Assembly: GCF_008329905.1 (NCBI RefSeq)
Contig: NZ_CP032155.1
Location: forward strand, 124,001-188,000
Direction: 5' to 3'
Source of the DNA: Mycobacterium sp. ELW1
Lineage (GTDB): Bacteria; Actinomycetota; Actinomycetes; Mycobacteriales; Mycobacteriaceae
Length of the DNA stretch: 64,000 nt
Numbering within the stretch: position 1 is the stretch's first letter; every line of letters starts with the position of its first letter. Below, one piece after another: positions 35,082 to 44,433 of the stretch. Position numbers and translations under genes: made by a program. The notes under the pieces were generated by a model that was given only the letters and a program-made list of their open reading frames with translations, ran no database searches and was not told the origin of the DNA.

Positions 35082-37211
35082 CTACTCCGTTGCGCGCAGC
35101 ACGACCATCGATCGGGACTCGACTCGCAGCGGTGTGGACGCTTTCACCGCAGCCGCTTCCTCGATCTCGCCGGCTCCCGCCGACGTGTCAACGACAGGTT
35201 GCCAAGCCTTACCAAACTCGGCCGGCGGCAGAACGAACTCGATCGGTTCGTGGTGGGCGTTGAAGCACAGCACGAACGAGTCGTCGGAGACGCGCCGCCC
35301 GCGGGCATCGAGATCGGGTATGCCGTGGCCGTTGAGATACACGGCCACCGACTTGCCGAAGCCCGAATCCCAATCCTCGTCGCTCATCTCCGAACCGTCC
35401 GGGCGGAACCACGAGATGTCCGGCAGGCCTTCGCTGCCCCGGCGCCGCACCGGTAGGCCGTTGAAGAATCGCCGCCGGCGGAAAACCGGATGGGCCGCGC
35501 GCAGTGCCGACACCGACGCCGTGAACTCCAGCAGCTCCTCGTTGGCCGAATCCCAGTCGATCCAGGTGATGTCATTGTCCTGGCAGTAGCCGTTGTTGTT
35601 TCCGCCCTGGGTACGGCCCAGTTCGTCGCCGTGGCAGATCATCGGAACGCCTTGGGACAGGATCGTGGTGGCAATCAGGTTGCGCTGCTGACGATCTCGC
35701 AGGGCGTTGATCTCGGGGTCATCGGTCGGACCCTCGACGCCGCAGTTCCATGAACTGTTGTTGCTCTCGCCGTCGTTGTTGTCTTCGCCGTTGGCCTCGT
35801 TGTGCTTCTCGTTGTAGGACACCAGGTCTCGCAACGTGAAGCCGTCATGGGCGGTGACGAAGTTGATCGATGCGACCGGCCGGCGCGCGGTGTGCTCGTA
35901 GAGGTCGGCCGAGCCGGTCAGCCGGGAGGCGAACTCGCCCAGGCTGGCATCTTCGCCGCGCCAGAAGTCGCGGACGGTGTCGCGGTACTTGCCGTTCCAC
36001 TCCGTCCACTGCGGCGGGAAGTTACCCACCTGATACCCGCCGGGGCCGACGTCCCACGGCTCGGCGATCAGCTTCACCTGGCTGACGGTCGGATCTTGTT
36101 GCACGAGTTCGAAGAACGCGCTCAGGCGGTCGACGTCGTAGAACTCGCGGGCCAGGGTCGAGGCGAGGTCGAACCGGAACCCGTCCACGTGCATCTCGGT
36201 GACCCAGTACCGCAGCGAGTCCATGATCAGCTGTAGCGAGTGCGGGTGACCGACGTTGAGGCTGTTGCCGGTTCCGGTGTAGTCCATGTAGTAGCGCTTG
36301 TCGTCATCGACGAGCCGGTAGTAGGCGGCGTTGTCGATCCCGCGGAAGGACAGCGTCGGCCCCATGTGGTTGCCTTCGGCGGTGTGGTTGTAGACCACGT
36401 CGAGAATGACCTCGATGCCGGCTTCGTGCAGCGCCCGCACCATCGCCTTGAACTCCTGCACCTGACCACCCGGCGTCGAACTGGCCGAGTACTTGCTGTC
36501 CGGGGCGAAGAACCCAATTGTGTTGTAACCCCAGTAGTTCGACAGGCCCTTGTCGATCAGGGTGGAGTCATTGGCGAAGTGGTGCACCGGCATCAATTCG
36601 ATAGCGGTGGCGCCGATCGCTTTCAGGTGGTCGATGATCGCCGGGTGTGAGATCGCCGAGTACGTACCTCGAATGGCATCCGGAATGTCGGGATGGGTTT
36701 GCGTCAGGCCTTTGACATGCGCCTCATAGATGACGCTATCGGCGTATTCGCGCTGCGGGGGCCGGTCGACGCCCCAGTCGAAGTACGGGTTGATGACCAC
36801 GGACTTGGGCATGCTTGCCGCGGAGTCGTCATCGTTGCGGCTGTCGGGGTCGCCGAAGTCGTAACCGAACAGCGACTGGTTCCAGTCGAAACGGCCGTCG
36901 ATAGCCTTGGCGTACGGGTCGAGCAGCAGCTTGTTGGGATTGCAGCGGTGCCCTTCGGCGGGATCGTGCGGGCCGTGCACGCGGTACCCGTAGCGCTGGC
37001 CGGGTTCGATGCCCGGCAGGTATCCGTGCCAGACGAATCCGTCCACTTCGGGAAGGGCCACGCGCGTCTCGGCGCCGTCGTCGTCGAACAGACACAGCTC
37101 CACCCGCTCGGCCACTTCGGAGAACAGCGCGAAGTTGGTGCCGTAGCCGTCGTAGGAGGCGCCCAAGGGGTAGGCCTTACCAGGCCATACCTCGATAGCA
37201 GCGTTGGTCAC
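35082..37211 (-). CDS. glgX: glycogen debranching enzyme GlgX
   Basis: 709 aa, GTG 37211 with AGGGAG six bases upstream. N-terminal CBM48 (GKAYPLGASYDGYGTNFALFSE), then a GH13 barrel: DVVYNHTAEG, catalytic Asp in DGFRFDLAST, Glu in KLIAEPWDVGPGGY, and VTAHDGFTLRDLV. The length is normal for GlgX/TreX. It hydrolyses alpha-1,6 branches of glycogen or phosphorylase-limit dextrin in the cytosol. Confidence 0.96.
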   Translation of the reverse strand: MTNAAIEVWPGKAYPLGASYDGYGTNFALFSEVAERVELCLFDDDGAETRVALPEVDGFVWHGYLPGIEPGQRYGYRVHGPHDPAEGHRCNPNKLLLDPYAKAIDGRFDWNQSLFGYDFGDPDSRNDDDSAASMPKSVVINPYFDWGVDRPPQREYADSVIYEAHVKGLTQTHPDIPDAIRGTYSAISHPAIIDHLKAIGATAIELMPVHHFANDSTLIDKGLSNYWGYNTIGFFAPDSKYSASSTPGGQVQEFKAMVRALHEAGIEVILDVVYNHTAEGNHMGPTLSFRGIDNAAYYRLVDDDKRYYMDYTGTGNSLNVGHPHSLQLIMDSLRYWVTEMHVDGFRFDLASTLAREFYDVDRLSAFFELVQQDPTVSQVKLIAEPWDVGPGGYQVGNFPPQWTEWNGKYRDTVRDFWRGEDASLGEFASRLTGSADLYEHTARRPVASINFVTAHDGFTLRDLVSYNEKHNEANGEDNNDGESNNSSWNCGVEGPTDDPEINALRDRQQRNLIATTILSQGVPMICHGDELGRTQGGNNNGYCQDNDITWIDWDSANEELLEFTASVSALRAAHPVFRRRRFFNGLPVRRRGSEGLPDISWFRPDGSEMSDEDWDSGFGKSVAVYLNGHGIPDLDARGRRVSDDSFVLCFNAHHEPIEFVLPPAEFGKAWQPVVDTSAGAGEIEEAAAVKASTPLRVESRSMVVLRATE

Positions 37212-37312
37212 GTGGGACTCCCTAGTTAGACGGGCTGGACTGTGGCGTGTACCCCGGAATGGGTCGCGCCAAATCAGTCAGAACAGGTTTGTGACAGGGG
37301 TGACAATTGACG

Positions 37313-37738
37313 TCACGGAGTTGCTTCGTGACCGGGTCGGCCGCTGGTCCGGCGGCGCTCTTTCATCTCGGCTTCGAACACGTGGCGATGCCCGTCCATC
37401 AGCTGATCACGCACGTCGCGCTCGTGTTGGCGCAGCACTGACCAGTAGTCGTCGTCGAATTCCTCGACGACCTGGAAGGTCCAGCGGCCGTGGAGAACAT
37501 TGCGGCCGACCATGTCCTCGGTCAAGCGATCGGCGATGTCGGCGTGACCGGCATCGCGCAGCTTGTCGCAGGCCTCCCCGAGCAGCAGGTCGGCGTGGCC
37601 CATCAGCTGGTGGAAGGAGTACAGGTGGCCGCGGGCGCGCTCCACGTACTCCAGTGCCTCGGACAGTGATCCGACCGCTTCGACGGTGTCGTCGTCGACG
37701 CCCTCGGGCCGACGGCTCAGGGAATCCTCGCCGCTCAT
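37313..37738 (-). CDS. conserved hypothetical helical protein
   Basis: 141 aa from ATG 37738; longer in-frame forms have no better start. Mostly helical and charged, with a His-rich pattern (HLYSFHQLMGHADLLLGEA; LHGRWTFQVVEEFDDDYW; HERDVRDQLMDGHRHVFEAEMKE). Cytosolic, no Cys. I do not recognise a characterised family; its His/Glu residues could bind metal but that is speculative. It lies between glgX and the HAD gene, same strand. Confidence 0.7.
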   Translation of the reverse strand: MSGEDSLSRRPEGVDDDTVEAVGSLSEALEYVERARGHLYSFHQLMGHADLLLGEACDKLRDAGHADIADRLTEDMVGRNVLHGRWTFQVVEEFDDDYWSVLRQHERDVRDQLMDGHRHVFEAEMKERRRTSGRPGHEATP

Positions 37739-37849
37739 GTGCCGGCCTGCCTTTCGTGTCCCGGACGTAACGCAGTGGCCCGTTTCGGCTGCTGCACCGC
37801 CCGGCTCATGGGCAGTCTCTACCCGGCTGTGGACAGGGCAAAACCCCAC

Positions 37850-38515
37850 TCAGAGCAGGGCGGCGATCGGTGAACCGTCGAGGTTGTCGAGCAGCTCCTG
37901 CACGTCGTCGAATACGGCTGCAGCTCCGGCCTTTTCGAGTTCGCCTCTACCGACGCCGCCAGACAGCACCGCGATGCACGGCACCCCGGCGCGGGCGCTG
38001 GCCTCCACATCCCAGACGGTGTCGCCGATGAACACCGCCTGCTGCGCCGACACCCCGGCCTTCTTCAGTGCGACGTTGACGATGTCGGGCCGGGGTTTGG
38101 CCTCCTCGACGTCTTCGGACGAGGTGATGGCCGACACGAGCTCGTCGCAGTCGAGCGTTGTGCGCAACATGGCCAGTTCGTTCTCCGGCGCTGAGGTCGC
38201 CAGCACGACCTGCAGGCCCAGGTCGGCAACACGCTGCAGCAGTCCGCGCGCCCCGGGCAGCGTGGTCAGCAGATCGGCGCAGGCCTCGTAGTGGCGGGTG
38301 TGGAAGTCCTTGAGCCGCTTCTGCACATCGTCGTCGGCGCCGCCGGACAGTTCCTCGACCAAGGTGGACCCGTCCATGCCGATCGAGCGGTGGACATGCC
38401 AGGCCTGAACCGGCAGGCCGACCTCGTGGAAGGCCTGCTGCCAGGCATGGACGTGGAGGTAGTTCGAGTCGACGAGGGTGCCGTCGATGTCGAAGAGCAC
38501 TGCGGGCTTGGCCAT
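37850..38515 (-). CDS. HAD-superfamily hydrolase (phosphatase)
   Basis: 221 aa. HAD motif I FDIDGTLVDSN, motif II LATSAPENE, Lys in EAKPRPDIV and motif IV FIGDTVWDVEAS are all present, with a helical cap between. Resembles phosphoglycolate phosphatase / beta-phosphoglucomutase-like HADs. Substrate unknown. Confidence 0.9.
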   Translation of the reverse strand: MAKPAVLFDIDGTLVDSNYLHVHAWQQAFHEVGLPVQAWHVHRSIGMDGSTLVEELSGGADDDVQKRLKDFHTRHYEACADLLTTLPGARGLLQRVADLGLQVVLATSAPENELAMLRTTLDCDELVSAITSSEDVEEAKPRPDIVNVALKKAGVSAQQAVFIGDTVWDVEASARAGVPCIAVLSGGVGRGELEKAGAAAVFDDVQELLDNLDGSPIAALL

Positions 38516-38548
38516 GCGGGATGGGGTACCCGGTTTCAGGGCGGGTTC

Positions 38549-39277
38549 TCAGGCCTCGGGCGCGTTGTCGTCGGCCGGCAGCGCCTCGTCATCCTCGTCG
38601 ACCACCGGCGCGGGCTCCCAGGCATTGACACCGACGGTGATCATCCGCAGCTGTTTGACCGCGGTGCGCTTGATCTCGTCGAGCGCGGCCGCGTCGTGGG
38701 CGTCCTCGATGGCCTCGGCGATGATGATCATCGAGTTCACGAACAGACTGGCCAGGATGTTGAGGTCCTCGGTGCTCCACTCGTTGAGCCCAGGGAACCG
38801 CGCGAGGTCGGTGGCGAGCTCCGAGGTGATCAGCCGGATCTCGGTGCGGATCGCATAGCGCAGCACCGTCACGCCGCTGGAGCGCTCGCGCCCGATGAAC
38901 CGCCAGTGCTCACGCTGCTCGGCCACCCCGGCGACCAGGATGTCGACCGTGGACTCGATGACGCGGTTCGGGTCGAGCTTGCCCGCGCGGGCGCTGCGCA
39001 GCATCTCGCGCAAGGTGCGGAAGGACTCGTCGATCAGAACCAGGCCGAGGGCGTCCATCGACTCGAAGTGGCGGTAGAACGCGGCAGGCACGATCCCGGC
39101 CTCGCGGGTGACTTCACGCAGGCTCAGACCGCTGAAGCTGCGCTCGTCGAGGAGCTTCAATGCGGCCGCGATGATGGCCCGGCGGGTGGCCTCTTTGCGC
39201 TCTTCCCGCGATGGTGTTTCGCGAGAGCGTGACTTCCCTGAACGCTCGCGACGTGAGCTGGGCGTACGACTGTTCAC
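38549..39277 (-). CDS. TetR-family regulator of the desaturase operon
   Basis: 242 aa from GTG 39277. An Arg/Ser-rich N-terminal stretch precedes the helix-turn-helix (about 30-75: LLDERSFSGLSLREVTREAG, FYRHFESMDAL). The C-terminus is acidic. It diverges from the reductase-desaturase operon with only 70 bases between the two start codons, and both starts lie within repeated operator-like sites, so self-regulation and control of the operon are expected. Ligand probably an acyl-CoA, by analogy with other desaturase regulators. Confidence 0.88.
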   Translation of the reverse strand: MNSRTPSSRRERSGKSRSRETPSREERKEATRRAIIAAALKLLDERSFSGLSLREVTREAGIVPAAFYRHFESMDALGLVLIDESFRTLREMLRSARAGKLDPNRVIESTVDILVAGVAEQREHWRFIGRERSSGVTVLRYAIRTEIRLITSELATDLARFPGLNEWSTEDLNILASLFVNSMIIIAEAIEDAHDAAALDEIKRTAVKQLRMITVGVNAWEPAPVVDEDDEALPADDNAPEA

Positions 39278-39278
39278 T
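39261..39278 (+). promoter_or_regulatory. operator-like site 1 at the TetR start
   Basis: GGCGTACGACTGTTCACT. It shares G-GTAC and TGTTCACT with the site at 39339, in the same orientation and 78 bases apart. It covers the TetR start codon and overlaps an inverted repeat GTTCAC-TGGT-GTGAAC (39272-39287). Confidence 0.5.
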
Positions 39279-39338
39279 GGTGTGAACCCTACCACAGACT
39301 GGTCGGATTCCTTGACGACGTGCACTTTCACGACACAG

Positions 39339-39356
39339 AGTGTACACATGTTCACT
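39339..39356 (+). promoter_or_regulatory. operator-like site 2 at the reductase start
   Basis: AGTGTACA-CA-TGTTCACT: an 18-bp dyad with one mismatch pair. It spans the ATG of the reductase (39348), so the transcript may be leaderless and the regulator would block initiation. Confidence 0.55.
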
Positions 39357-40394
39357 CAAATCTTGACCGAGAAGGTGCTCCGCTCGCCGCTGGTCGATCT
39401 GCTCACCGGTCCGCATGGCGTGGACCGTTACACCGAGCTGGTGGACGCGACTTGGACCACCGACGCCCGCGCCAGGGTGGTCGACGTACGACGCTCCACC
39501 CCGCGCAGCGTCACCCTGCTCCTCGACCCCAATGCCGCTGTCACCGGCTACCGCGCCGGCCAGCATCTGAACCTGACGGTGGAGATCGACGGCCGCCGCC
39601 ACACCCGCTGTTACTCACCGGCCAGCGCCGAGGGGTCCCCGCTGATCGAATTGACGATCGGATCCCATGACGGCGGCCTGGTGTCCAACCACCTCTACCG
39701 CCACGCCCGCCCCGGCATGGTCGTCGACCTGTCCGACCCGGCCGGCGACTTCGTCCTGCCCGAGGCCAGGCCCCAGCGCATCCTGTTCGTCTCCGGCGGC
39801 AGCGGCATCACCCCGGTGATGTCGATGCTGCGCACCCTGCAGGCCGAAGGCTTCGACGGCGAGATCGCCTTCATCCACTACGCCCGCACTCCGGCCGAAG
39901 CCTGCTACCGAGCCGAACTGGCCGCCACCGGTGTCCGGGTGCTGCACGGCTACACCCGCGCACCGGGCGGCGAGCTCGACGGCCGCTTCGGGCCCGAGCA
40001 CCTTCAGGTCGCGATGCCCGATGCCGACGCCGTCTACGTGTGCGGGCCGCCCGCACTGGTCGAGGCGGTGCGCGAACACTGCCCGAACGCCTTCTCGGAG
40101 AGCTTTGTCCCGGTGCCCTTCGTGGTGCCCGATGCTCCGTCGGGTGGCCGAATCAGCTTCCGGGACAGCGGCATCGACGCGCAAGACGACGGACGTCCCC
40201 TCCTGGACCAGGCGGAGGACGCTGGTCTGAACCCCACCAGTGGATGCCGAATGGGCATCTGCCACACCTGCACCCGCCGTAAGCATCGCGGCGCCGTGCG
40301 CAACCTGACCACCGGAACGATCTCCACCGCCGACGAGGAGGACGTGCAGATCTGCGTGTCCGTGCCTGTCGGCGACGTCGAGATCGCGCTCTGA
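39348..40394 (+). CDS. ferredoxin reductase-type electron donor of the desaturase
   Basis: 348 aa, ATG 39348; no Shine-Dalgarno, consistent with a leaderless message. FAD domain (RCYSPASAEG), NAD(P) domain (SGGSGITPVMSML) and a C-terminal plant-type 2Fe-2S domain with four Cys (SGCRMGICHTC and a later ICVSVP). Order FNR then ferredoxin matches Rv3230c-type oxidoreductases, which feed electrons to the DesA3 desaturase. The desaturase follows 17 bases downstream. Confidence 0.92.
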   Translation: MFTQILTEKVLRSPLVDLLTGPHGVDRYTELVDATWTTDARARVVDVRRSTPRSVTLLLDPNAAVTGYRAGQHLNLTVEIDGRRHTRCYSPASAEGSPLIELTIGSHDGGLVSNHLYRHARPGMVVDLSDPAGDFVLPEARPQRILFVSGGSGITPVMSMLRTLQAEGFDGEIAFIHYARTPAEACYRAELAATGVRVLHGYTRAPGGELDGRFGPEHLQVAMPDADAVYVCGPPALVEAVREHCPNAFSESFVPVPFVVPDAPSGGRISFRDSGIDAQDDGRPLLDQAEDAGLNPTSGCRMGICHTCTRRKHRGAVRNLTTGTISTADEEDVQICVSVPVGDVEIAL

Positions 40395-40411
40395 GCAGAA
40401 AGGGACGAACC

Positions 40412-41509
40412 ATGAACACCCAACACGTCACACTGACCCGCGAGCAGGCCGACGAGTTCGGCCGTGAACTCGACGCGATCAAGGAACAGGTGATCGCCGA
40501 CCTCGGCCAGACCGACGTCGACTACATCCGCCGGGTTATCAAGGCCCAGCGCGCCATGGAGATCGGCGGCCGCGCATTGCTGATGGCCGGCATCTTCCCC
40601 CCTGCCTGGCTGGCCGGAACCGCGCTGCTCGGGATCTCGAAGATCTTGGACAACATGGAGATCGGCCACAACGTCATGCATGGGCAGTACGAGTGGACCG
40701 GCGACCCGGCCCTGCGCGGCCGCACCTTCGAGTGGGACACCGCGTGCCCGGCCGACCAGTGGCGGCACTCGCACAACTTCTCTCACCACACCTTCACCAA
40801 TATCGTTGGTATGGACCGCGATATCGGCTATGGCATCCTGCGAATGAGCCCCGATCAGCCGTGGCGACCCTATTACCTGGGCAACCCGGTGTACGCCTTC
40901 CTGCTGATGGTGCTGTTCCAGTACGGCGTCGCACTGCACGAGCTGGAGGCCGACCGCATCCGTTCCGGTGAGATCTCGCTGGCCGACAAGCGCGAGATCG
41001 CCAGTGAAATCTGGCGCAAGACCCGTCGCCAGCTCCTCAAGGACTATGTGGCGTTCCCGTTGCTCGCCGGACCGATGGCACCGTTCGTGTTCACCGGCAA
41101 CATGACGGCCAACCTGATCCGCAACGTGTGGTCGTACATGATCATCTTCTGCGGGCACTTCCCGGACGGCACACAGGAATTCACTATTGAGGAAACTCGT
41201 AACGAGTCTCGTGGCCAGTGGTACTTCCGCCAGATCCTCGGTTCGGCCAACCTGACCGGCGGCAAGCTGTTCCACCTGCTGTCGGGCAACCTGTCCCACC
41301 AGATCGAGCACCATCTGTTCCCGGACGTGCCGGCGCGCCGGTACGCCGAGATGGCCCCGCACGTCCGCGAGGTGTGCGAGCGCTACGGCATCCCCTACAA
41401 CGCAGGACCGCTGCCCAAGCAGTTCGGCACCGTGATTCGCAAGATCGTCAAGCTGGCGCTACCCACCCGCCAGCGCAGCGAGGATGCCGCGCTGGTCGAG
41501 GCGGCCTGA
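40412..41509 (+). CDS. membrane fatty-acid desaturase (DesA3-like)
   Basis: 365 aa, ATG 40412 after AAAGGG. Three His boxes of membrane di-iron desaturases: HNVMH, HSHNFSHH and HQIEHH. Hydrophobic pairs flank them. It introduces a double bond (probably delta-9) into an acyl-CoA using electrons from the upstream reductase. Close in layout to DesA3 of M. tuberculosis, but paralogues exist, so I give no symbol. Confidence 0.92.
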   Translation: MNTQHVTLTREQADEFGRELDAIKEQVIADLGQTDVDYIRRVIKAQRAMEIGGRALLMAGIFPPAWLAGTALLGISKILDNMEIGHNVMHGQYEWTGDPALRGRTFEWDTACPADQWRHSHNFSHHTFTNIVGMDRDIGYGILRMSPDQPWRPYYLGNPVYAFLLMVLFQYGVALHELEADRIRSGEISLADKREIASEIWRKTRRQLLKDYVAFPLLAGPMAPFVFTGNMTANLIRNVWSYMIIFCGHFPDGTQEFTIEETRNESRGQWYFRQILGSANLTGGKLFHLLSGNLSHQIEHHLFPDVPARRYAEMAPHVREVCERYGIPYNAGPLPKQFGTVIRKIVKLALPTRQRSEDAALVEAA

Positions 41510-43431
41510 TCACTTGGGCCGGGACAGGTCGTAGACATCGTCGTCGCCGACCTGGGTGACCGTGAACGTCGCGCTCACCCAGTCGGTGATGCCAGTGTGG
41601 TTGCGGTTGATGCCCGGCCACCCGCCGGCCTTGCCCCGCCAGTCCCGCTCGACGATGTAGTAGGCCACCTTGCCCGCCGCCACATCCGCCTTGAACTGCC
41701 CCAGGCTCGGGGCGGGGTCACTGCCGGTGAAGCCGCCGACGGCCATCACCGCTGTGCCGGTGGATAATTCAAGAGCAGCGGCGGCGGACGAGCCGGAGAT
41801 CGCCGCAGACCACCGCGTGGTGGTGGCGCGCAGCAGGGCGTCCAGTTTCGGATTGTCCTTCGACTCACCGAACCCCGCGCCGAAGCCGGTCGTCGATCGG
41901 GCCGGGCCGACGGTCGGCCCGCCACCGCGATGCGGAGCGCCGAGCGTGGCGACGGCGTAGGCGGTCGGCCCGGCCAGGACCGCCACCACACCCAATGCCG
42001 CGGCGGCCACCGCGACCCTGCGGCGCCGCGGCGCCGGCAAGGCCAGCGCGACGGCGGCCAGCACGGTCACTACCAGGACCGTCCACCGCAGGGCGGGCAA
42101 CCAGTCCTCGTTGCGGCCGAGCACCCACCAACTCCAGATGCCGGTCACCGCGATCAGCCCCGTCAACCCGGCCCGGCCGAACCAGGACTGTCTGCGCGCC
42201 CACATCTGTTGGGCGCCAATGGCAACCGTGCCGGCCACCGCGGGTGCCAGCGACAGGCAGTAGTACGGGTGCACCATGCCCTTCATATAGCTGAGCACCA
42301 CACCGTCGATCACCAGCCAGCCGCCGAACAGAAGGACACCGGCCCGCACCGGGTCGGTGCGCGGTGCGCGACCGCGGGCGATCAGCACCAGAACCAGACT
42401 GAGCAGAGCTGCCGGTATCAACCAGCCGATCTCGAAACCGAACTCACCCGCGAACAGCCGGCCCAGACCTTCCTTCTGGTTGCCCATGCCGCCGAAGCCG
42501 CCGAGGTGGCGGAGCTGGCTGCCGGCCGAGTTGCCGAGCGGATCGCCGGGCCCGAAATTCATGTGATTGCGGCCGAGAACGCGCGCGAAGCCGTTGTAGC
42601 CCAGCACCAGATTCATGAAGTTGTCATCGGTCGACCCGGCGATGTAGGGGCGCGACGACGACGGCCACACCAGGGTCAGGACCACGAACCAGCCGGCCGA
42701 CACCACGAAGGCGGCCGCGGCGCCCAGCAGGTGCAGCAGCCGCCGGCGCAGCGGCGTCGGTGCCGCGATCAGATAGGCCAGGCCCACCGCCGGCGCGATC
42801 ATCAGGCCTTCCAGCATCTTGGCCAGGAACGCGAACCCGAGCGCGACACCGGCCCACGCCAGCCACTTGCCTCCTGCTCGTTCCAGCGCGCGCACTGTGC
42901 AGTACGCCGAGGCCATCATCAGCAGCACCATCGCGGCGTCGGGGTTGTTGAACCGGAACATCAGCGCGGCGACCGGGGTGAGCGCCAGCGCGGCGCCGGC
43001 CAGCAAGCCGGCCCGCGGGCCGCAGATGCGCGCGATCGCGGAGTAGAGCAGCCACACCGTCGCCACGGCCATCAACGCCTCGGGCACCAGCATGCTGGCA
43101 CTACTGAAGCCGAACAGCTGCCCGGACAGACCCATCACCCACTGCGACACCGGGGTTTGTCGACGGTGATGAAGTTGGCTGAATCGAGCGAGCCGAACAG
43201 CAGCGCCTCCCAGTTCTTCGAGCCGGCCTGAGCGGCGCCGGCGTAGAACTGGTTGCCCATCCCGTTGACGGTGATGTTCCACAGGTACATGACCGTGGTC
43301 GCGACGAGCAGCACCACCAGCCCGATGCGATCCGATCGCGACGGGCTGGCCACCGCGCGATCGACCTCGGCGGAATCCTGCGGTGCTTGGGCTGGAAACG
43401 TCGTTGTCACATGGACTATTGACCCATTCAC
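41510..43431 (-). pseudogene. GT39/PMT-type glycosyltransferase, frameshifted
   Basis: The N-terminus (GTG near 43431 or 43410; LVVLLVATTVMYLWNI, NFITVDKP) and the body (SQWVMGLSGQLFGF to the stop at 41510) lie in different frames. Family members read VDKPPVSQWV across this point. Here the run of four G at 43152-43155 (CCCC in the coding sense) gives an early stop; five would restore the frame. About 640 aa when joined: a DDE/PMT_2-type membrane mannosyltransferase with about 10-12 helices and an outer C-terminal domain. Either a true inactivating deletion or a sequencing error in a homopolymer. Confidence 0.85.
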
Positions 43432-43574
43432 GGCTGACCGTTGGCTGACAAGGGGCTGGGAGCCGCCGGCCCTCCGCCGCAGTGGGTGTGGGGCGGTGGG
43501 TGTTGCGGATTTGGGACTCGACCGTTACGACTCGCTGCTCGCCTGGGCCCGCGTGCTGTGTCAGCGTCGACGCT

Positions 43575-44267
43575 GTGGCCGCGAACGACGCGAGAAAGAC
43601 CGATAACCGACTAGCCGCTCGATGTGCGGCGGTGGCGTCGATCGGTGCCGCGGTCATCCACTTCGCCGTCGCGCCCATGCACTGGAAGGACTGGGTGCCC
43701 GCCGGGGTGTTCTTCGCGTCGATCGCGGGCTTCCAGCTCGCGTGGGGATTTCTCGCCTGGTCACGACCGACGCGGCTGTTGCTGGCGGCCGGGATCGCCG
43801 GCAACGTCGGTTCCGCCGCCCTGTGGGTGGTGTCCAGGACTGCGGGTGCGCCGTTCGGTCCCAACGCAGGTGCGGCGGAGGCCGTGGAAGCGGCAGGCAT
43901 CTGTGTTCTCCTCCTGCAGTGCTACGTGGTCATGGGTGCCGCGTGGGTGTTGCTTCGGCGCTACCGGGCGCCCGCTCTTTCGGGTGTCGGGCGGACGCTG
44001 GTACTTGTGGGCGCGAACACCGTGATGGCGCTCGCCGTCACCGCCGGCCTGGCGTCCGGCCTCCAGGGCCACCAGCATCACCATGGCGCGCCCGTCGACG
44101 CCGAGGCCGGACGCGACCCGGCGCACGAGGCACACGGGGTCACTGATCACGGCTCGACGCCCGCGGTCACCGAGCCGGGTCGACCGGTTACGGACATGGG
44201 GCTGAGCACCGGCGGCGATCACGCTCCGTCCGGGTCTGACGGGCATCAGCACGATCACCACGACTAA
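43575..44267 (+). CDS. membrane protein with His-rich tail
   Basis: 230 aa from GTG 43575; the start is uncertain because no clear ribosome binding site is seen. Four to five helices (AAVIHFAVAPMHWKDW; FFASIAGFQLAWGFLAW; LLLAAGIAGNVGSAALW; AGICVLLLQCYVVMGAAW; LVGANTVMALAVTAGL). The C-terminal 55 residues are rich in His (HQHHHG, HEAHG, HQHDHHD). A metal-handling role is likely, in keeping with the copper genes that follow. A terminator lies after it. Confidence 0.75.
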   Translation: MAANDARKTDNRLAARCAAVASIGAAVIHFAVAPMHWKDWVPAGVFFASIAGFQLAWGFLAWSRPTRLLLAAGIAGNVGSAALWVVSRTAGAPFGPNAGAAEAVEAAGICVLLLQCYVVMGAAWVLLRRYRAPALSGVGRTLVLVGANTVMALAVTAGLASGLQGHQHHHGAPVDAEAGRDPAHEAHGVTDHGSTPAVTEPGRPVTDMGLSTGGDHAPSGSDGHQHDHHD

Positions 44268-44316
44268 CCGCTCCCCGACACACACGCATCGCAACGCCAT
44301 GTCGGCACCGGTTCTG

Positions 44317-44339
44317 CGCCCTCGTTGAGGGCGTTCTTT
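44317..44339 (+). terminator. intrinsic terminator
   Basis: CGCCCTC-GTT-GAGGGCG followed by TTCTTT: a perfect 7-bp GC stem with a 3-base loop, 50 bases after the His-rich membrane gene. Confidence 0.8.
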
Positions 44340-44341
44340 AT

Positions 44342-44359
44342 CGAATCTTCACAGAACCA
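44342..44359 (+). promoter_or_regulatory. copper-module promoter box 1
   Basis: CGAATCTTCACAGAACCA, 74 bases before the DUF305 start. 17 of 18 bases match the box at 46404 before the multicopper oxidase, at a similar distance. Confidence 0.65.
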
Positions 44360-44433
44360 CTACGACACACCTGCCGGAGCCTGGTGAAGCTGGGTGGGGA
44401 TCGACTGATCCGATGCGACGAAAGGGATGTGTT

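Noticed and set aside
41930..43231. Plus-strand open frame of 433 codons opposite the glycosyltransferase
   Set aside because: Gln/His/Arg-rich shadow of a membrane protein; no recognisable domain.
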